From: Cheiracanthium punctorium
Lineage: Eukaryota; Arthropoda; Arachnida; Araneae; Cheiracanthiidae
Direction: 5' to 3'
Length of the DNA stretch: 64,000 bases
Assembly (NCBI GenBank): GCA_038373885.1
Contig: JAWZYV010011613.1
Span: 496,001-560,000, forward strand
Shown here: positions 21,431 to 33,838 of the stretch, one piece after another
Layout of the letters: each line of letters begins with the position of its first letter
Numbering within the stretch: the first letter of the stretch is position 1
Notes under the pieces: generated by a model
The model's input: the letters and a program-made list of their open reading frames with translations, nothing else
The model's database searches: none
Told to the model about the DNA's origin: nothing
Translations under genes and position numbers: made by a program

Positions 21431-23865
21431 TATAAGGCATTTCAATAAACGGATTGTAAGTGCTGAAAGCAATAATACTTAGCTGAAAAAAGGAGTTTTG
21501 TTATCATTGTTTAAAGTGACATTCCACCAGAACTCTTCATTGTCCGGTCCATTTTACTAACATTAGTTCATATTAAACATGTTTTAGAAGCTCTTTGAAT
21601 AGTAAGTGATTTAATTGCTTGTTGACATCGTAATTTCTATATATCAAGTTACGAGCTCAGACAATAGCATTTTTCTTTAATGGTTTGCAGTATATAGTTA
21701 ACCCTGATCGTTATTATCTAAAGTATTTTTAAAAATAAGTTTAATTTTAACGATAACTTTTGAAAAGAAGCGAACACAGAACGGGAAAATGTTTAACTTT
21801 ACATTCCGGTTTTGATATGTATCATGCTTATTTGGTTTAAATAAAAAATGCAAGAAACAGCAACACGGAAATTAAATACCTGGATAAGAAAGTTTTGATG
21901 ACTCCTGAAATTATCGAAAAAAAAAGTTGAAGTACACAGCCTGAAGAACAGCTTAATATTTCTTTTCTGGCTTGGATCAGTGAAGTATTTAAAGTACATT
22001 GAACGTCCTAAAATTTTTAGGCTCAGTTAAAAAAAACAATAATTTAATATGGCCCCTTATAATCGTCAACTTCCAGTAAATGGATGTGAAAAAGGACGCG
22101 ATTGAGAAACGTGAAGAAAATGAATATTTGTTAATGAAGAAAATGAATATTTGTTAAGATAAAAAATATACTGATATATTTAATACATAAATTTAAATGT
22201 TTGGTAATATTATTATCTGTCATTTAATCCTGTTGTTTTAAATATTCCTTTCAGGGAGCTGAATTTTGATACTTCTAGAATAGACAAAATTAATTCTTGA
22301 AAAAATACTGTGATTCACTGTTTATTTTAAATCTTACTTAAACTGCATTGAACAATCAAATATATAACTGTGTTTTCTAATTTGCATACTTTTCTTCCTC
22401 TTAGTTTATGAGCGATATTTCTGATAATAGATTAGATCCACATATTTATGAATAGATCAACAAAGAAGAAATTTTAATATAAACAGATAAATGGTATTAA
22501 TAGTAAAACTGTAGAAGAACAGTAATACATTTTGAAGCTGATTGACGTCATGGAAAATAACACAAAATCAGTATCTTTATTAAAGACTTTTTTTAGGAGA
22601 TCAAATTCATTCTTGCAAACAGAGTTGGCACATTTTTGTGTAAATATTTGAGAATGATTTAGTGTAAAATTATATTGTTAATGTATTCGCAAAAATTCTC
22701 CGATTATTTTTTCTATCAACTTACAATAAATTTAAATGTACATTTTAAATATTTAGCTTGTTATCGAAGCCGAGACCTAAAAGTTGTTGTTGTAAGCAGT
22801 ACTCAGATTTGTTTGCTGGAAAAAAATTTCACATTCCTTATACCAGATTTTGTAATAGTTCTCTTTATAGATATTATATAAACTTTTAAAATACGTATTG
22901 TACTTTTGACACACCCCTAAAAAAATAAAAACAAGAAAAACAAGAAAATTGATGTATTGTCCTACTAAAGTTGGACATGCTCGAATATTTTATGCGTTTG
23001 GGATATTTTGAAATCTGTAATAATGTAACAAACAAATTTGAAAAGTTTGCCTCTGTAGAAGTATTTATAGTTAAATTGATAAATACACACACACAATTAG
23101 CAGTTTATGCAGTGTTTATATGAAAAAGGTGCAAAAAAATCAAGCAATTTTTCTTTTTTTTTCAAATGAATGTGTCATAAACATTCTGAAAAAGTTGTAC
23201 AAATGAAGGTCTTCCTTTGTCTGTAAAATATCTTATATTTCAAAGTTATCTAATTTATGGTTTTCAAAATAATACGCTCTGGTAAAAATTAGTTCTTGTG
23301 ATTTCATAGCAAAGCATATTACAATACGACTAAAAAGTACTTTTATTATTTTTGTACTGAAGCTTGAGCAGAAATTTTTCGGTATTGAATTAGATGTAAT
23401 CTAATAGCTATTTCGTTAGAAAATTGTCTGCTTTTTTCTGTTTTCACTAAAATTTTTCACATGTCGAATCTTTTAACATGTTTCTCTTCCTGCTAACGAA
23501 AGCATTCACTCTAAATCAATTAAGAGAAAACTTTTTAAAATTTTCTCTTTTTTTTTCGTTACAAAAGTTCAAATAAATTGAAGTTGACATCGTACAAATA
23601 TGTAACACTGGTGTGATTTATAATTTTTTTCTAATCTAAAGCGTTTCTATGTTGAAATTTCAAAATCAAGGAAAACAGGTTAGCGAAAGTATTAACGAAG
23701 CTTTATTTAAAACACCACGGAAGAAGTGGAAACTTAAGCGCCGACAAATGCAAAAGATCTTTTTCTTGATAGTTAACAAAAGTTCAATTAAGAGCAAAAT
23801 TTTAAGCAACAATTAATTAATTCTAATTATGTAATCTTCAAATGTTAAAGGGAATTAATGAAGTA
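21431..23865. other. AT-rich non-coding stretch
   Basis: No gene found. A 22-bp unit (gaagaaaatgaatatttgtt) is tandemly duplicated at about 22113-22160. Short open frames show no domain. Confidence 0.5.
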
Positions 23866-25815
23866 CGCCGTCCCTCCCCTAAGGGACACCTTCAAATAAG
23901 GGACCGATTTTTAAGTCCCAGTTCCTTCAGATAGGGATAGTAATGTATTTCCACTCGAATAAGGGACAGTGGCAGAAATAAATGTGAAATTCAAGAATTG
24001 GAAAAAAATCTTTAAAAATCCTTATTAACAAAATAGAAATCTAGTTTTTCAGTCCAAACCAAGGTCAGAAAAGGATGACAATTTTATTAAAAGTGAAAAA
24101 CTTAGTCTAAGACAATTAGCAGAGAGCAATGAAATAAATAAAAATCAAGGGAGCAATTAAAAGATTATGGTTTACAAATTCGAATGAAGATTTTAAGACT
24201 GTGAAATTTAGAAAGACTGAATCATATGAAATTGATTCAGCTGTATTTAATTGGTTTTCCTCAATAAGAGTAAAGAATATTCCTTCGAATGGACTACTGA
24301 TACAAGAACAGGCAGTAAAATTTGCTGAAAGTTTAGTCATTGCAGAATTTAAGCCATCGAATGGATGATTAGAAAAGTTCCAAAAAAGAGATAGCATTTT
24401 CTTTTAAAATGATTTGTGAAAAAAAAAATCTCTGTGGACATCCAAACTGTAACTGAATGGAAGGAGAAACTGATTGAAATTTGCAAGGGATACGAGCCAA
24501 GGAATATACTGAATGCTGAAGAAACAGGACTATTTGTTCGTGTTTTACCGAACAAAACTATGAGCTTCAAAGGCGAAAAGTGCAGTGGTGGAAAATCTTC
24601 AAAGGAGCTTCTTACGGTTTTGTTGTCCTGCAATGTAGAGGGTGATTTTGGTAATTTTGAATTTTGAGCCTCTGGTAATTTTGAAATCCAGAAAACCAAG
24701 GTGTTTCAAAAATATAAATCTAAATTCATTAAAAGTACAATGGAAATACGATAAGAAGGAGTGGATGTCATCAGACATAATGACATAATGGCTGATTGAA
24801 TTAGATGAGAAAATGAGAAAAGCTGGTAGAAAAATTTTGCTTTTCACGAACAATGTCACTTCACACCCATAGAATATAAAACTTGGATTAATCAAAGTGG
24901 CTTTTTTCCCCTCCAAACACAACAGCAGTATTATAACCTTTAGATCAAGGTGTAATTAAAAGCTTTAAATTTTCATATAGAGGTTTGTTTCTACGCCAAA
25001 TTCTTTCCATGGCTTCTTCATGCGAAAATAGTGATCAACTTGCCAAGTCAGTGAATGTACTAACTGCTGTACAATGGATAAGATCAGCTATTAGTTCTGT
25101 TTTTCAAAATTGTGTAAAGAAGTGTATTGAAAAGGCAGGTTTTGTTGTAACAGTTCCCATTAAAAGAAATTTAAATCTTGTTGAAGAAAGTAAAAATTTG
25201 AGTTGTAACAGTTTTCATTAAAAGAAATTTAAATCTTATTGGAGAAACTAAAGATTTGAGTCGAGCTGATAAAAGGGAGGAACAACAGCTGATTCTGAAG
25301 AGGAAATCGAAGAGCAAGAAAATTGTGGTATAAAAAGCATGAGTCATGCATTAAAATATGCTAGAGAACTACAAAAGTTTCTTAGCAATGTAGGTGACAA
25401 TGAGGACTACTTTTAACAAGTAAATTGAGCATTCATTTAGAGAAAAATGCATATAACTTGAAAAATATGAATCGGACATGTTTAACAGATTATTTTAAAT
25501 AATACGCAAGTACATCATATTTGGACATTTTCATGTGTGCTAAATTAATTTAAAATTTCATTTAAATATCCAAGAATATTTCAGTTCGTCAAATGACAAA
25601 ATTCAAATAATCAATAAATCAATTTCAAGAAGTGAATCATACTATTTGTTTTGTAAAATTAAATATTTTAACTTAATGCAAATACTTAAAAGAATTTATA
25701 TGCATTACAGCATGTATATTTAATAGAGTTCGACAATCCCTTCTAATAAGGGACACCTCTGTATAAAGAACAAAATATTCGGTCCCATTTTGTCCTTTAT
25801 TGGGAGGGACTACTC
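23866..25815 (+). mobile_element. pogo/Tigger-type DNA transposon
   Basis: The ends are related inverted repeats: gtccctcccctaagggac on the left and gtccctcccaataaaggac as reverse complement of the right, each followed by a further gggacc block. A plus-strand Tigger/CENP-B-like transposase relic fills the interior. The exact tips are eroded, so limits are approximate to about 5 bp. About 1.95 kb long. Confidence 0.8.
24170..25400 (+). pseudogene. Tigger/pogo transposase (CENP-B HTH plus DDE_1), decayed
   Basis: The Tc5/CENP-B-type DNA-binding segment is recognisable at about 24200-24370 (SIRVKNIPSNGLLIQEQAVK then a stop where family members have Trp). The catalytic domain starts near 24500: NAEETGLF (first acidic site; usually NADETG), LPNKTMSFKGEKCSGGK, later KAGRKILLFTNNVTSHP, where the usual Asp of the VDN motif is Asn, and PLDQGVIKSF with the third Asp. 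Several stops and frame changes interrupt it, the longest open pieces being 24416-24667 and 24985-25221. Two acidic positions are altered, so the copy is dead. A near-duplicate of about 40 bases occurs at 25160-25245. Confidence 0.85.
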
Positions 25816-26680
25816 GCATGAGAATTAATATAATATTACTTTGAAAAATTTGTAAATCTACGCATATCCGGAGTATAACTTAATGGACCTTGTTTAATCT
25901 GAAGTACATCCATCAATCAAACAAAAATTACAGTATTAACGTATGAAAAATATGGCTAGTTAAATTCAAAACTTTAAAAATGAAGATGATTTTTACAAAA
26001 AATATTAACTGTAAAACAAAATTATTTTTTTCTATTTGATTCTGATTGAATTCAAAATAAAATCTGTAAACGAAAAGTTTTAGATTAACTAGAATCAAAA
26101 TAAAATGGGGGTTGAAATATTGTTTCATCTTCGAGTTAGTTCTGGTTGTCATGGTAAGATCAAACTCTGCAATTTTGTGTGCCAGAAAAAGCAATTCACG
26201 ACACCGGTTATATAGCACAGATCTACATGGTATTTCCTGGAAATTCGCTTCACAATTTAGATCCTCATCAAAAAACAGGGATTTCACTCCCTATCTGCTA
26301 ACGATTACGAAGAGAACTTTGAGAAGCATGGAATAAGAATGTGGGTACATTGCATACTTTTGTATTGAGTTGTATAATTCGATTACTGAACCAACTGGCT
26401 CCCACAGCAGAAATTTTTTAACAGTCAAAATTCAGCTGAAAGTACTACCCATTACAGTAGCATCTCTACAAAATAAGATATAATAACTCCAGTGCACGGA
26501 AAAACAATTTTACTTCAATTTTATGGCACGTTTTTCTGAAAGCATACCTGAGTGGAATATGAAGGTCCACTCCTCGGAATATTTGTATTACAAGTAATTT
26601 TAGTGCTAGTTCGTTTAAAACCTCATATTTTAGTTTTAAAATCCTCTGAAACCGTAAACTACTAAAATTCATCCTCTTAC
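25816..26680. other. Presumed intron, no supported feature
   Basis: A minus-strand frame (about 25928-26290) has a protein-like stretch (EIPCRSVLYNRCRELLFLA) but uses a GTG start after a stop, lacks convincing splice sites and does not fit the GABA-B receptor sequence expected after the exon at 26681-26818. I leave it unassigned. Confidence 0.3.
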
Positions 26681-26818
26681 CTGCATCACATTCCATCGAC
26701 TCACCACTCTTGCTAGTCTCTCAGTAACTTCTGACGAACCAGTTCCCAGTATCACAGACATAGTTGGTTGACGATACAAGGAATGGAAAAAAGCGTCCAC
26801 TGCAACTCCCGAATCGCA
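26681..26818 (-). CDS. Internal exon of a metabotropic GABA-B receptor subunit gene (partial)
   Basis: On the minus strand a pyrimidine-rich acceptor (tttattttttttctacag) precedes 26818 and a consensus donor (CAG|GTAAGA) follows 26681. The 138-bp exon between them is exactly 46 codons in phase 0-0 with no stop. The peptide runs CDSGVAVDAFFHSLYRQPTM, then SVILGTGSSEVTERLARVVS and RWNVMQ. This matches the layout of the extracellular Venus-flytrap (ANF-receptor/periplasmic-binding) lobe of GABA-B receptors: the conserved CD, a helix with Ala-Phe-Phe and Tyr, a strand rich in Gly-Cys/Ser-Ser, and Trp-Asn-x-x-Gln/Leu just before the SY/SF segment. The Trp-Asn-x-x-Gln form is closest to R2/R3-type subunits. 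The gene encodes a class C GPCR of the plasma membrane that responds to GABA through Gi/o. Neighbouring exons were not found in this window. Confidence 0.82.
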
Positions 26819-29796
26819 CTGTAGAAAAAAAATAAAGACATTTTACCTACCTACTGCGATGAAAGAACAATTAAACCTTTACAATAAAGAAGCTAAACTT
26901 ACTTTTTTTTACAGGAAGTATTTTTAACTCATAAAAAATGTGTAGATTTTGCAATGAGAAACGGCAAAAGGGTTAAATACCTACCCACTTTTATCGAAAT
27001 ATTCATCAAGCAGATAACATAGGAAAATAGGCCCTGATTTCTTATGGATAAATTAGGATGTTTGAATAATTTGTATTGCTTTGAGATTTGATTTACGTTA
27101 TTCTTAGATGTCACGACTAAATCACGTGGCTGTGATAAAAAAGGCAGTATAATTTCCCTCAGAGTTATGGAACTTTTTTCCAGTATTTTAAAGCGACGCA
27201 GAGTTATTCCATTAAGCAGTTATGTACTAACGTATATTATTAGAGGAATTTAGATTGTTTAAGTGTTTTTAAGGGTAAAGAAAAAAAACATATTGGAAAA
27301 TTAATACTTATTTCGAGCAATCAAATTTATGAATTTTGTTGCTGATATAATTTTCTTACTCAAAATTCAATTATTTTCTATCTCTCACATACCTTATATA
27401 AATCAAACTGCAAAAATAGAAGAACAATTGCAATTCTTGTATTAAAATAGGAAATTAAACATAATTTTTCACACTATGATCATTTTTAATTGAGAAAGTC
27501 TCAATGATATTCTACTGAGAAAGAGTGTAATATGTTAAACTATTAGTGAATATTTTCCTAAATTATTGGCTAAGATATAATTTGGAAAATTACTCCTAAT
27601 TTCAAGCGGATAAATTTAGGTATTGATATGCTGAAATAATTTGAATAGTTTAAGATTTAATTTACTCTCTTCCCTATTTCAGACAACTCACACGGATCAA
27701 ATTAGGCAAAGGATCTCGACATAAGGTAATTAAACTAGATGTAAATGCATGCCACTAATCTTTATTTTGTTTATTTATTTATTGTATTACTAAATTGTTT
27801 TGCAGTAAAAAGAAGATTCAGAACACTATATTTAATTACAAAAGCTGCAATTTAAAGAGAATTAAAACCAATTGTGAGTAAAATATATGTTGCTATTTGT
27901 TATGTTGTTGTTAGTTATTTATTTATAATGTTAATTGATGTATTATTGATTTGTAATGATTTCAAAATTAGATGTTTAAACTTGTAAAATTTTTGTACGG
28001 CTTTTAAAAGAATTGGAGACGGTGAATATATATATATATATATGTGTGTGTGTGTACATGTATATCTATCTGTCTATCTATATAATTTGTTTCAGGAGGA
28101 CTAAAGTTAGCGTAAGATTTTTTAGAAAATTAATTCTAAATTGATCAAATATTCAACAGATTGTGTGGTGCATGGCATAGTACATAGGATTACACTGAGC
28201 GCATTAAACTCAAATATTAAATTAAGCGTTTTTAAAGTGTATTTTTCATACAGGAAACGAGATTTCAATATGTATAGCAAAAAGTTTTTCTTTCTACAAT
28301 GTAAAATAATTATATTCTTTGTGATGTTTCAAAAAATGTGTTTACTTATGATACGAACCAAGAAAGTTTTTATACAATTAAAACTGTTGAACGAAACAAT
28401 AAAATGCAACTATTATAAACTTTTTCATTTCGCACTACTTTAAGAATAATATTTTGAGCCTTTGTTCAAGCTGTAGCGAAATCATACAACATCTGAAATT
28501 GAACAATTTTGTTCCATTGCATTTTAATATTTTTCTATCTAAATTTATTTTGTACTGTTGCGCTTATCAACAGCAGATCTGGAGCGGTACGTAAAATTGC
28601 TTTTGCTAAAAAAGGCATACAAATTTGTTAGTAATTGAAGTCAGTCTTTCTTTGTAAACATATCCTTCTAAAAATATTTGTTCGAGATTTTTCAATTTCG
28701 ATAAAATAATTCTGTACTGTGATACAGCACGAATACAATTAAATTGCATGGTGAGTTTATAACAATACAAAATATTTCAATTTATAGCGCTGTATGAGGT
28801 TTAGTAATTGATATTCACGTGTAATAGAAATAGATTTTTTAAAAGTCTAATATAACTTCTGCTACTGAAAACAAAAAAAGCTTATATAAAAGTTGCATAT
28901 TTATTATAGTCTTTCTTCATATTTTGCTCCATTTAGGAAGAAATTGCATTGAAGTTTTTCATATTTCCATAGATTATAATTTTTTTAAATATTTAGGAAA
29001 ATTTAAAATGTTTTTCAGTGCTTTGTGCTCAGCGTTTTGCTGCTGTATGCTTCAAATTTTTTGTTTTTTATGAAAACCCAAATGTGTGTTTTTCTTTTTT
29101 TTTTCCGAGATGATCTGCCATGGAATCAGTTGTTTCTTCTCAATGCATAATTTGTACTATGTTTCAGAGTACACAAATCATAATTCAAACGTATAGCTTC
29201 AAGTTACAGCAGAATGCAATGAAACATCGCTGTTTGAAATTTTATAATTAAATCCTTGTAAAAGATGTTTACCCCTTTTTTATCAGTCATGAGAAATTAA
29301 TTATTCTGAAATGTTGTTTTGCTTGTACTAATTTACGTTTGAGAACATGCAACATTGCACGAGATGAATGTGCATGTGTAATATAATGCTAAAATGCAAA
29401 TAACTACATAAACAAAAATAAATGATTGAATTACAGAATTTTGTACACACCTACTTGGGTAGGCAACATTATTGTGTTTTTGTATTTCATATGCTATAGT
29501 TATAGTTAATTTTACTTGTTATATTTATGTTTACAATATACTATATTTTTTTTCCGCAGGTTGTCTATGTCATGTTTCTGTTGCATTATGGACGACAATC
29601 CCCTCGATCCCTTTTTCAAAAGTATTTTTCCCTTTTTGTGCTCGTCAATTGTCTTGTTTTTGCCGTTTCATGTATGAAGACTTCCTGTTTGGCTAGACCA
29701 CGCATCCTCTCATGCATTTTAAATATATAACAGTTTTGTTTCAAGACGAGTGAAATGAATAACTCAATTGAGTAGAAGTAGAAAAGACTAAGTCGA
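26819..29796. other. Presumed intron with old local duplication and microsatellite
   Basis: Segments at about 26955-27100 and 27535-27675 share degenerate direct similarity (ggataaattaggat / ggataaatttaggt, followed by a shared block ending gatttaatttac-like). A (TA)n(TG)n tract lies at 28027-28056, followed by a TCTA-type tract. At 29540-29558 a plus-strand acceptor-like tatattttttttccgcag precedes an open frame to 29730; I cannot assign it. Nothing else recognised. Confidence 0.4.
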
Positions 29797-30085
29797 TAAA
29801 TACAATTTTTGAAGCGAAAACCTCTTTAATTTCGTTGGGCATTTTTGGAATGGAGAAAAACAACTGAATTCTGATGACCGCCAAATTCAGATATATATGG
29901 AGAAATTTTGATTATGACGTCATAGCTACGTCGTCTCTGATATTTCCACCCCTTTCTTTGAATTTTAGGCTGCCCCCTCTTATCATACGTAAAAACTCCA
30001 AACCGCTTCCGCGACTGGTATCGAAACGTAGAAACGCCTTCTAGAGAGGAAAGCCGCGGCGCTTACTTGTGACGTCACACCGAGT
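29797..30085 (-). repeat. tRNA-derived SINE, family B, copy 2
   Basis: Reverse complement shows the same order as the copy at 18155-18425: a B-box-like tttcgatacc, gtcgcggaagc, gtttttacgtatgataagag, cagagacgacgta, tgacgtca, and the 3' end aaaaattgtat. The tRNA-like 5' head is more decayed than in copy 1. Confidence 0.72.
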
Positions 30086-31211
30086 AAGTAAAGCAAAGCG
30101 CTTGAACATATGTATAATAGTTTTTGTTAAGATAAAAGTTTTAAATGGATGATAATTTTTAATTAACTTTGCAAGTATTGCATTGTTTAAACTGTTGTTA
30201 CTTTATTCAATATTTGTAAGCTTTATGCAACCCGAAGCTAAAAATTTTAAAGCCATTGTGGAAAAACTGCTAAAATATATTTAACTGCACACAAAGAGAG
30301 CAAATACATATTCAGCATGGTATGCATATAGATAGCAGTTATTTTAACTATAAAACACTTTTTTCTAATAAATCATTAATTTTTATCCAAAATGCAAGTG
30401 CATTCCGCCACAGAGTATATACTATGTCATAAAGCTCCATTCAAGAGCATACGTCAAAAACGTGAGGCACTGATAAAATTACCTGAATTTTTGTTGTTTC
30501 ATGAAGGATTAATAATACGGTATGATAAATATAGGTAATCTTTTATCTGCTTTATTAATTACTTTTGAAGGTATTTCCTGAAGACACTTCATTATACATA
30601 AAATTTTGAAGAAGCAAAAGAAACATTCTGTACTAACATAATGGAAAACTGCATCTTTTGTTTTAAAATTAAAAAAAAATTCATGCTTCATCTAGATAAA
30701 ACAAAATGTGTACTTACATTTTCCCTATTCATTATCTGCAAAGGATCCTTTTTTGTCTCACTTACGACAAAAGACCACATAGATAAATTTTATATTTAAA
30801 AAATGACGATCATGCCCTCGGTCACGAATTAATACTTACCGTACTTGTGTTAAATCAAAGTGAAAGATCATTAAATTTTGCGAAAACAAAGAAGATTCTT
30901 CAAGATTAATTCACTTGATGAGACGCTGTAAATGAAATAGTATTTATGTTTTTAAACAATATGCAAAAACGATATGTTTTATTGAAAATAAAAAAAATTC
31001 GAAATTAAAGAAATTTGACAAGTGTATTTACCTTAAAAAGTATGCTCAAACATGTAAAGTATTTTTGTTCCATTTTTTAAAAACTAGCCAAATCGATTTC
31101 GCTTTGTAGCTTAATGGCATTACTCATAGTAAAATAAGCTTAAGTACAGCAATAATGTATTAAGTTTTTAAAAAATAAAAACAGTTAATCTAGTTCACTA
31201 TATTTGTACAA
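30086..31211. other. AT-rich non-coding stretch
   Basis: No gene recognised. Isolated minus-strand donor-like sites (near 30713 and 30836) have no coding frame beside them. Confidence 0.5.
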
Positions 31212-31565
31212 ATAGAGGTAAATCGGTTTCACATAGGTGTGGGGTCGGAAACGTTGTTTTCATTTACCTGTTAATAATCACTTTAATAATCAATCTTCTA
31301 ATCGTTTTATAATCAATCTTGTAATCATTGTATACTCACTTCTTTAGTAATGAATTCTCTTACTAATCAATTTTAATCAAGTGTTTATTGTGAAAAATCC
31401 ATAAGTTTTTGATTAACCATAGTCAGAAAGTTCACTATTTCTCCAAAGTGATTATTAACAGGTACTTGAGTACGACGTTTCCAACCCCACATTGCTATGT
31501 GATTCGGAACCATCTTGGCTCACAGCACCATCCCTTAAATTTTTGCCCATGAGTTTCGAAACACC

Positions 31566-31567
<2 letters not shown>
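31212..31567. mobile_element. Inverted-repeat MITE
   Basis: The block tgtggggtcggaaacg followed by acctgttaataatcac at 31237-31280 recurs in reverse complement at about 31443-31495, with cacatag conserved outside both. The right edge ends in cgaaacaccctgta, a Tc1/mariner-like tip next to TA. The left tip is eroded. The centre contains several ataatcaatctt units. Non-coding. Confidence 0.55.

Positions 31568-31568
<1 letters not shown>

Positions 31569-31602
<34 letters not shown>
31569..31602. repeat. (TA)n microsatellite
   Basis: About 17 TA units directly abut the MITE tip at 31567, consistent with expansion from a TA target site. Confidence 0.95.
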
Positions 31603-31605
<3 letters not shown>

Positions 31606-32345
31606 AACCTATGTTATACTTTTGTTCTTTTTGGAGTACATAAAGTATAAAGATATTGCTGCTTTAATAATACACCCAATAAACTGGAAGTCTACAGCGC
31701 TCCCCTTATGCGGAAATTAGTGGCCTTACCGTGGAAAGACGTATGTAGCGCTATCACGCGACATGTAGGTACCTGTGTGTGCAGGTACTTAAGTTTTCCA
31801 ATTTCTTACATAATTATTTCGGAAATGCTCATAGTCCCGACCAATTTTCTACACTAAATTTATAATCTTTAAACAAGATTTTACGTTTTCCTATTTCGTA
31901 CAGAAGTTCTTACTAAAATTTCGGAAAATGCAAATTTAAGGTTGCGCAGCAGTCTCCAGTCACCTTTGTTATAAAACAAGGTGCTTCAAAACGAATACAA
32001 AAACTGTAGAGATATTTTTTTTATTTGTAGAATAAATATAACATTTAATTTGGTGTTATCACTACATATTTTTTTCTTCTTCAGAAAATCTCTGCTCATT
32101 TAGCTTAATTCATCGGTTATAGCTACTGTTACTCGATGTCTTACATTCCGATACTTTGAAAATGATATTGTAAAACCCGCATCAAGTGGAAAATTTTTCA
32201 GTTTCCTCTTTGCTAATGTGCAATCAATAAGAGAACCGATTTTATTGGAAAGGTTTTAATGTGTCCCATTTACCAGATGTGTTCTTAAAAGCAACAAATC
32301 TATCATAATGGATTGAAGCTTTTCGAATGATTTTACTTTTGATAT

Positions 32346-32382
<37 letters not shown>

Positions 32383-32822
32383 ACATACCGGAGTGGAGAA
32401 ATTGGAGAGTCTAAAATCGTTTCTCCAGTTTTTATTCTCAATTAATATAAACTTAGTCGTTGAAACGCTGTACTTTTATTCGTCTCTGCCCTAACTTCTT
32501 TCTTTTCAATTTAAAAATAGACCAGAAGAATTTTTCATGAGGAGAAAATAAAATATACATCGGATAATCATACAAAATTTTTTTTTCCGAAAATATACTT
32601 CAAGGTTCTAAATTCTATTCGTAAAATGTAATTAAAAATTAATTTAATTTCTGTGAATTCCTCGAAAGGAAGAGTAATACTTCGAAACATTACGTTTTGA
32701 GTGTAATTAAAGATATCTTATATTGACATAATGTATTACGTAATTTTATTACAGATGCAGCATTATAATGGTCTGTAGAAAGAAGAAATATGATCTGTAG
32801 AAAACTATAGGCATGTAAAACT
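31603..32822. other. Non-coding stretch with (TA)n tract
   Basis: A second (TA)n tract of about 15 units lies at 32349-32378. No gene is supported. Confidence 0.5.
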
Positions 32823-33010
32823 ACCTAGGTAGAGTGGTGACTTGACGAAGGACTTAGTAAGGGGTTCGAACGAGTATTTACGTTAGATTTGGAGAAAACC
32901 ACCCAAAATTACAGATCGTTGGGTCTACAGCCGCACTGTAAGCCAAACCCATGGGCTTTCTTACTTCATCCATCTACCATATTCAGTGTCTTATCCACTC
33001 GCTCAAGGGC
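32823..33010 (-). repeat. SINE family A, copy 2 (decayed)
   Basis: Reverse complement aligns with the unit at 11921-12161: gagtggataagacactga, tatggtagatgg, the region gttgggtggttttctcc-like, and ctaacgtaaatac followed by aaccccttactaagtcct. The B box is eroded. No target duplication is visible. Confidence 0.65.
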
Positions 33011-33579
33011 TATTTTTATTTTTATGAAGTTTTCACATAGAAGATAAATCAGTCTGTTATTGTAAAGAGAGTGTTTGGTGTATGCAGTAAAATTTAATAA
33101 AATGAGTAACTGTTAGAATATAAATTGGTGTTTATCACTGACTCTCTAACTTAAATCACTAACGCGGTTAAGACGGCGAAAGCATTGCATCCGCAAAAGA
33201 AAGGGCAAAGCGAACTAAGGGAGGCTAAGTATAGTCGAGGGTCTATGGCGCCAGATTTAGAGCATGATTCAGCTGAAACGGGACCGCTCATCTATGAAAC
33301 GAACGTTTTTCCCTCATAATTCGATCATAGAAGAACGAAAAAAGGAATTCTACTTGAAAGGAAAGACATTGTCGAAGATGCAAGGTTAATGGAAAAAATC
33401 CCATTTTCTTAAACCATTTTCAGTCATTAAAAAGTTCTGTTCCTTTCCCCTCCCTACTTATTCTTGTGGCGATTAGCAAAATGCAAAAGTGTTTGTTTAC
33501 GCTAAAAGTAAAATATTGTTAGAAATTTTGTTTGTTATTATTTTACAATCAGATATCTTTATTTAATCAGATTATTAGC
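33011..33579. other. Non-coding stretch
   Basis: A slightly GC-richer patch at 33165-33330 shows no frame or repeat pair I can identify. Confidence 0.4.
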
Positions 33580-33583
33580 TTAA

Positions 33584-33838
33584 CCCCTTGGGTACGAATT
33601 TGAAGAAACGGTTGGGTTTGGATCGGATATCATGGCCTGATCTACACACAAAGTGGCTAAGTTGGTATGCCTGATCGGAAGAAACGTCTTTCTACAACTG
33701 TTATAAATCAATCTTGCCATAAACAAGATATGCATGTTTAATTTTACTCTAGTTTGATTGACGAAACGTACTCGTCATCCTTTACTTAGGCAAAGCAGGT
33801 GCATGACGAATTGCAGTCGTTCAAATACACCCAAAGGG
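33584..33838. mobile_element. piggyBac-like MITE
   Basis: A 255-bp unit is flanked on both sides by TTAA (33580-33583 and 33839-33842), the piggyBac target. The ends are inverted repeats: CCCCTTGGGTACGAATTTGA on the left versus CCCTTTGGGTGTATTTGAAC as reverse complement of the right. It is non-coding. Confidence 0.72.

Noticed and set aside
25928..26335. Minus-strand frame near the GABA-B exon, including an SLADRE-like string in another frame that resembles the segment expected next in the receptor
   Set aside because: The matching string is only six residues, lies between stops, and requires frame changes. The long frame starts with GTG after a stop and does not resemble the receptor.
30713..30840. 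Two minus-strand donor-like sites (near 30713 and 30836) as GABA-B exons
   Set aside because: The adjacent sequence is AT-rich, has stops in the required frames and shows no receptor similarity.
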